Source: Nitrospiraceae bacterium
GTDB taxonomy: Bacteria; Nitrospirota; Nitrospiria; Nitrospirales; Nitrospiraceae
Length of the DNA: 64,000 nt
Direction of reading: 5' to 3'
NCBI GenBank assembly: GCA_919902505.1
Contig: CAKKRE010000016.1
Coordinates: 1 to 64,000 of the forward strand
Under the pieces are notes generated by a model, which searched no databases, was not told the origin of the DNA, and saw only the letters and a program-made list of their open reading frames with translations. Every line of letters begins with the position of its first letter. Positions within the stretch are counted from its first letter, which is position 1. Positions 60,279-64,000 of the stretch are shown here, in pieces. A program made the translations under genes and the position numbers.

Positions 60279-61174
60279 GCCCGTCCCTCTCCGAACCGGA
60301 GCAGCGAGAGAAAACTGCCGGCACAACCGAGAAAGAGCCCCACACAGACAAGCGCCACACACATTTGGAAGGGGAAAAACGTCAGCAGCGCATCCACGCC
60401 CAGGAACCGGCTGGCAGACCGGATTTCATGGCGGAACAACTCAAACCCGGCTTTGAGGATTACGAGCGAGAGAGCACTGCCGAGGAACCCGAGCGCCGCG
60501 CCTTCGAGCAAATAGGGCACACGGATAAATGTCGTACTCGCCCCGATCAACCCCAGAATTTCAATTTCCTCCCGGCGTGAATACAGCGCCAAGCGGATCG
60601 TGTTCGCAATGATCGTGACCGACGCCGCCGATAAAATGATGCCGACAATGATGGCAGCCACCTCGATATACCGGACAATGCCGGCCAAGGCCTCGACCCA
60701 TTCCTGATTGTATTGCACCTGCGCAACTCCGGGGATCGACTGGGCGCGATTGGCCCACCGCCGCATCGCATCCGATGAGCGAGACTCCACAGCCAGCGTC
60801 ACGACGAATGAGGCCGGAAGCGGGTTTTGCCCGAGCCCCTGCAACAGATGGGACTCAGCCGGAAACTGACTCTGGAAATCAGCCAGCGCCCGTTCCTTGG
60901 ACACGAAGGTCAACGACCCGACGGCACGATCGGCTTTCAGTTGTAGTTCAATTTCGCTTCTCGTCTGCTCCGTCAGGTCGTCCTGCAGGTACACCATCAC
61001 CTGGATGTCCTGCTCAAGCGACGAGGCCATGCTCCTCAAATTGACATACAACAGCAAAAACACGCCGACGCAGGCAAATGTGAATGCCGTGGTGGCCACC
61101 GCGACCACCGTGGTCGTTCGATTGGTCAACACATTGGCGACCGCTTCCCGCAGCAGGTACAACAACCGCCTCAC
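60275..61174 (-). CDS. ftsX: Cell division protein FtsX
   Basis: 299 aa. The membrane half of the FtsEX ABC complex, which couples ATP hydrolysis by FtsE to activation of EnvC in the periplasm. Four membrane spans are visible: one near residues 25-45 (VVAVATTAFTFACVGVFLLL), then the extracytoplasmic loop (about 46-165), and three after it (IEVAAIIVGIILSAASVTII, LLEGAALGFLGSALSLVIL, FQMCVALVCVGLFLGCAGSF). REEIEILGLIGASTTFIRVP is the coupling helix region. Overlaps ftsE and envC by 4 nt each. Confidence 0.94.
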   Translation of the reverse strand: MRRLLYLLREAVANVLTNRTTTVVAVATTAFTFACVGVFLLLYVNLRSMASSLEQDIQVMVYLQDDLTEQTRSEIELQLKADRAVGSLTFVSKERALADFQSQFPAESHLLQGLGQNPLPASFVVTLAVESRSSDAMRRWANRAQSIPGVAQVQYNQEWVEALAGIVRYIEVAAIIVGIILSAASVTIIANTIRLALYSRREEIEILGLIGASTTFIRVPYLLEGAALGFLGSALSLVILKAGFELFRHEIRSASRFLGVDALLTFFPFQMCVALVCVGLFLGCAGSFLSLLRFGEGRA

Positions 61175-61839
61175 GAGCTCACCTGTTCCTGCGAGACCAC
61201 CTTGCCCTGGTCCAATGTGATCACCCGGCGATTAACCTGGGCCAAGACATTGGGATCGTGCGTCGCCACGATGATGGTCGTGCCCCGGGCGTTGATCGAC
61301 TTGAACAGTTCGATGATTTCGCTGGTCAGCTCCGGATCCAGATTCCCCGTCGGTTCATCGGCCAACAGCATGATCGGCCCATTGACGATCGCGCGAGCGA
61401 TACAAATCCGTTGCTGCTCACCGGTAGAAAGGCCGGGGGGAAAGAGGTCCTTCTTGTGATCCAGCCCAACCGACCGCAAGGCGTCCGTCACTTTCCGCCT
61501 GATTTCGACAGTCGAGGCCCCCTGCACCAGCAAGGGCAACGACACATTGTCGAACACGGTTTTCTTGGGCAGCAGGCGGAAATCCTGCAGCACCACACCG
61601 ATCTTTCGACGCAGTAAGGGGATTTCAGACGATCGCAATTTGGCCAAGCTGCGGCCCTGCACCAGGATCTGCCCTTCCTCAGGGCGCTCTGCGCCGATCA
61701 GCAATTTCAACAAGGTCGATTTTCCGGCGCCGCTCGGCCCCATCAAGAGCACAAACTCGCCCTTCTCGATTTCAAGGGTCACATCGGACAGCGCCAAACG
61801 GCGGTCGTAATATTTTGAGACGTGAAAAAGTTGAATCAT
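61171..61839 (-). CDS. ftsE: Cell division ATP-binding protein FtsE
   Basis: 222 aa from the ATG at 61839 (MIQLFHVSKYYDRRLALSDV). ABC ATPase partner of FtsX: Walker A GPSGAGKST, Q-loop VLQDFRLL, signature LSTGEQQRICIARAI (the usual LSGGE is LSTGE), Walker B MLLADEPTGNLD and H-loop VATHDPNV. ATGA overlap with ftsX. In-frame extension to 61905 would add 22 residues that are not conserved and is rejected. Confidence 0.95.
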   Translation of the reverse strand: MIQLFHVSKYYDRRLALSDVTLEIEKGEFVLLMGPSGAGKSTLLKLLIGAERPEEGQILVQGRSLAKLRSSEIPLLRRKIGVVLQDFRLLPKKTVFDNVSLPLLVQGASTVEIRRKVTDALRSVGLDHKKDLFPPGLSTGEQQRICIARAIVNGPIMLLADEPTGNLDPELTSEIIELFKSINARGTTIIVATHDPNVLAQVNRRVITLDQGKVVSQEQVSS

Positions 61840-61941
61840 GGATGGTGACAAGAGCAGCCGCCGGACCGGAGTGACCTCTCGGGCTCCCGCCGCCCGGCAC
61901 GACACACAGTGACTGGATAAATCAGGAACGCGATGCCCATC

Positions 61942-62328
61942 CTACCATCGCAGATCATCCCCCGCGACGTCGAATGCATTCGCAATATGCTGCACCGGTT
62001 CAGCCGTCCCGGAATCATCCTGTATCAAGACGACATCGAATCGGCACGCACGATCATAAATCCGGTGTTGCGCCAGATACTGCGCCGCAAGCTGAATCAA
62101 TTTGGCACGTTTGCGCGCATCCACCGCTTCAATCGCACCACCGTAGGTCCCAGTCCGTCGCCGTTTCACCTCGACGAACACCAGCACCCCCTGATCATCG
62201 GCAACCAGATCGAGTTCGCCCAATGGGGAACGCACATTCCGGCCAAGGATTCGAAACCCCTGTCGGCGCAGATAGGCCTCGGCTCGCCCCTCTCCTTCAT
62301 CCCCTACCAATCGGCGTCGGTCGCGCAT
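61942..62328 (-). CDS. yraN: UPF0102/YraN-family endonuclease-like protein
   Basis: 128 aa. EGRAEAYLRRQGFRILGRNV, the GELDLVADDQGVLVFVEVKR stretch with the PD-(D/E)xK-type Asp, Glu and Lys, and KRAKLIQLAAQYLA are the family core. YraN proteins resemble Holliday junction resolvases, but their function is not established. Position after rnhB in the trmD-rplS-rnhB-yraN order matches many genomes. Confidence 0.88.
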   Translation of the reverse strand: MRDRRRLVGDEGEGRAEAYLRRQGFRILGRNVRSPLGELDLVADDQGVLVFVEVKRRRTGTYGGAIEAVDARKRAKLIQLAAQYLAQHRIYDRACRFDVVLIQDDSGTAEPVQHIANAFDVAGDDLRW

Positions 62329-62343
62329 CGGTCCAGCGGGCCC

Positions 62344-63018
62344 TCAGACCTGGTCGACAGAGGAACACACTTTTCGAGCATCGCCGACACAGAGGTGCTG
62401 CACAGGCGCAAAACTCCGGCGATGAATCGCACAGGGCCCGTGCTCCCGGAGCAGACGGAGATGCTCCGGAGTCCCGTAACCTTTATGCTCGGCAAAATTA
62501 TATTGGGGATACCAACGGTGGTATTCAACCATCAAACGATCGCGCGTCACCTTGGCGATGATCGAGGCGGCCGCAATGGAGGAGGAGAGGCCATCGCCCT
62601 TGATGATAGAGCGTTGAGGAACTGAGAGCCCTGAAAGAGTGACCGCATCCAACAACAAAAAGTCCGGTTGGAGCGGCAATGCCTGCAGAGCACGCCGCAT
62701 CGCCAACCGGGTTGCTTGAAGGATATTCAACCGATCGATCTCCGCCTCCGTCGCAGCTCCGATGCCGACGCCGGTGGCCCGGCGAACGATTTCGGCGAAC
62801 AGCCGAACACGGTCTGACTCGCCGACCTGCTTGGAATCGTTGAGTCCTGGCAGGCGGCATCGACGCGGCAACACCACAGCAGCCGCTACGACAGGACCGG
62901 CGAGAGGCCCACGCCCGGCCTCATCGAGCCCGGCTATATGCCGGTACCCGCGACACCGAGCCTCCACCTCAAACTCCTCGGTGGGGCCCCCTGTCGTCGG
63001 GTTCGAAGAACCAGCCAA
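62344..63018 (-). CDS. rnhB: Ribonuclease HII
   Basis: 224 aa. It nicks RNA-DNA hybrids at embedded ribonucleotides. GYRHIAGLDEAGRGPLAGPV contains the first catalytic Asp and the GRG loop, NDSKQVGESDR and DFLLLDAVTLSG follow, and AAASIIAKVTRDRLM and FAEHKGYGTPEH complete the active-site set. The N-terminal 20 residues (MAGSSNPTTGGPTEEF) precede the conserved core and may overstate the start. Between rplS (50 nt upstream) and yraN (15 nt downstream). Confidence 0.94.
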   Translation of the reverse strand: MAGSSNPTTGGPTEEFEVEARCRGYRHIAGLDEAGRGPLAGPVVAAAVVLPRRCRLPGLNDSKQVGESDRVRLFAEIVRRATGVGIGAATEAEIDRLNILQATRLAMRRALQALPLQPDFLLLDAVTLSGLSVPQRSIIKGDGLSSSIAAASIIAKVTRDRLMVEYHRWYPQYNFAEHKGYGTPEHLRLLREHGPCAIHRRSFAPVQHLCVGDARKVCSSVDQV

Positions 63019-63067
63019 ACGTGCGCCTCTGTCCTGGTCTCACGCGGAACACAGCACAAACGATCGA

Positions 63068-63481
63068 TCAGGCCTTGGCAGCCGTGGCTGCTGCGGCTGC
63101 CTCACGCTTGGCCGCGGTTTGCGCCTTGCTCTCGACCTTAAACTCGCGATCTTCCACCTTGGCGAACTTGCCCTTCTTGGTGCGCAGATAGTAGAGCTTG
63201 GCTCGACGAACGCGACCTTGACGGACGACATCAACCTTGGCCACATTGGGCGAGTGGATGGGAAACGTCCGCTCAACGCCGACATTGTAGGACAGCTTGC
63301 GCACGGTGAAGGTTTCGCTATTGAGCGTGCCTTTCCTGGCGATGACCGTCCCTTCATACACCTGGATACGCTCTTTTTCACCCTCGACCACCTTCACGTG
63401 GACACGAACAGTATCCCCGATCTCGAACTTGGGCGTCGTCTTCTTGGTTAAGGATCGTTGGATCCGTTCTAGCCGATTCAT
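63068..63481 (-). CDS. rplS: 50S ribosomal protein L19
   Basis: 137 aa from the ATG at 63481 ([20 protein letters not shown]). L19 sits at the 30S-50S interface. [50 protein letters not shown] and [20 protein letters not shown] are family signatures. The C-terminal tail is Ala/Lys-rich ([17 protein letters not shown]) and longer than in the E. coli protein (115 aa). A GGAGGAGAAGG-type ribosome-binding site lies directly upstream. Confidence 0.96.
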   Translation of the reverse strand: MNRLERIQRSLTKKTTPKFEIGDTVRVHVKVVEGEKERIQVYEGTVIARKGTLNSETFTVRKLSYNVGVERTFPIHSPNVAKVDVVRQGRVRRAKLYYLRTKKGKFAKVEDREFKVESKAQTAAKREAAAAATAAKA

Positions 63482-63497
63482 AGTCCTTCTCCTCCTC

Positions 63498-64000
63498 TCA
63501 ACGAACAGGTACCTGTACAAGACTCTCTTGCATCACTTCGCTTAACAACCGCCGATCTTCCGATCCAAGCTCGCGATCCCGCAGGAGATCCGGCCGCTTC
63601 AGATAGGTGTTCCGCAACGCTTCCTTCCGGCGCCACAACCGGATCGCCTCATGATGACCCGATACCAGTACCTCCGGAACCGCCATCCCGCGCACCTCCG
63701 CCGGTCTGGTATAGTGCGGATACTCCAGCAATCCCTCGGTAAACGATTCCTCGGCCGCCGACGCCGCATCGCCCAACACGCCAGGGACCAGGCGCGCCGC
63801 CGCATCGATCATCACCAACGCCGGCAGTTCCCCTCCGGTCAATACGTAATCCCCGACGGAAATTTCTTCCGGATGCAGCGCCAGCCTGACGCGCTCGTCC
63901 ATCCCCTCATAGTGCCCACACACAAACACCACCACCCGTTCATCCTGCGCGAGGGACTGTGCAAGCTCCTGCGTAAAGGGCCGCCCTTGCGGAGACGGAA
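63498..64000 (-). CDS. trmD: tRNA (guanine-N1)-methyltransferase, 5' end cut by window
   Basis: The 3' two thirds are present. TrmD methylates G37 of tRNAs next to the anticodon to keep the frame. The conserved core [82 protein letters not shown] is visible, with the trefoil-knot SAM-binding part at GHYEG and GDYVLTGGE. The reading frame stays open through the last base of the window, so the N-terminal 90 or so residues lie outside. Followed directly by rplS (16 nt gap). Confidence 0.95.
   Translation of the reverse strand, partial: PSPQGRPFTQELAQSLAQDERVVVFVCGHYEGMDERVRLALHPEEISVGDYVLTGGELPALVMIDAAARLVPGVLGDAASAAEESFTEGLLEYPHYTRPAEVRGMAVPEVLVSGHHEAIRLWRRKEALRNTYLKRPDLLRDRELGSEDRRLLSEVMQESLVQVPVR

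Overview
The window reads as chromosomal DNA of a Gram-negative bacterium of the phylum Nitrospirota, most likely Nitrospira. That is inference: it carries a full lipopolysaccharide (LPS) and outer-membrane assembly gene set together with a Pup-type 20S proteasome cluster, a combination known from Nitrospirota and few other Gram-negative groups. Base composition is GC-rich. No rRNA, tRNA or CRISPR array was seen.

Layout. (1) 1-16.8 kb, minus strand: surface-polysaccharide genes (acetyltransferase, dTDP-rhamnose genes rmlDBA, an LhgO-like oxidase, many glycosyltransferases, a methyltransferase, two WaaE-like GT2 enzymes, an LtaS/MdoB-like membrane phosphotransferase), interrupted by five copies of a 180-200 bp CTAG-bounded repeat. 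(2) 16.8-33.7 kb, minus strand: a densely packed envelope operon that reads, in transcription order, bamA, a Skp-like lipoprotein, skp, fabZ, lpxA, lpxI, a Gfo/Idh/MocA oxidoreductase, lpxB, msbA, a DUF374 acyltransferase, kdtA, lpxK, a waaF-gmhB fusion, waaC and glycosyltransferases. A good sigma70-type promoter precedes bamA. (3) 33.9-40.5 kb, plus strand: galU, lon, thiL, a DUF2062 membrane protein and an HD phosphohydrolase. (4) 40.5-47.9 kb: an accessory region with a decayed small membrane-protein gene, a group II intron (frameshifted maturase) sitting beside the end hairpin of an IS200-like element, a sixth CTAG repeat, a cassette of four unrecognised exported or membrane proteins, and an 845 bp gene-free stretch holding a 135 bp MITE. 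(5) 47.9-55.2 kb, minus strand: M23 peptidase, then pafA, prcA, prcB, dop and the ATPase gene arc. No Pup/UBact tag gene is visible. (6) 55.4-57.2 kb: thiE, thiG, thiS. (7) 57.2-61.8 kb: a stand-alone PolX-type HhH protein and the ctpA-envC-ftsX-ftsE cell-division/peptidoglycan group. (8) 61.9-64 kb: yraN, rnhB, rplS and trmD, the last cut by the window edge.

Together, regions 1 and 2 build lipid A, attach Kdo and heptose, extend the core or O-chain, flip the lipid (MsbA) and insert outer-membrane proteins (BamA/Skp). Region 5 is a targeted protein-degradation system. The most interesting items are the three repeat families that all end in CTAG and often supply or abut gene stop codons, the intron inserted at an IS200 hairpin, the proteasome cluster without its tag gene, the unknown four-gene envelope cassette, the ThiS with two residues after its Gly-Gly, and several frameshifts, mostly in homopolymer runs.
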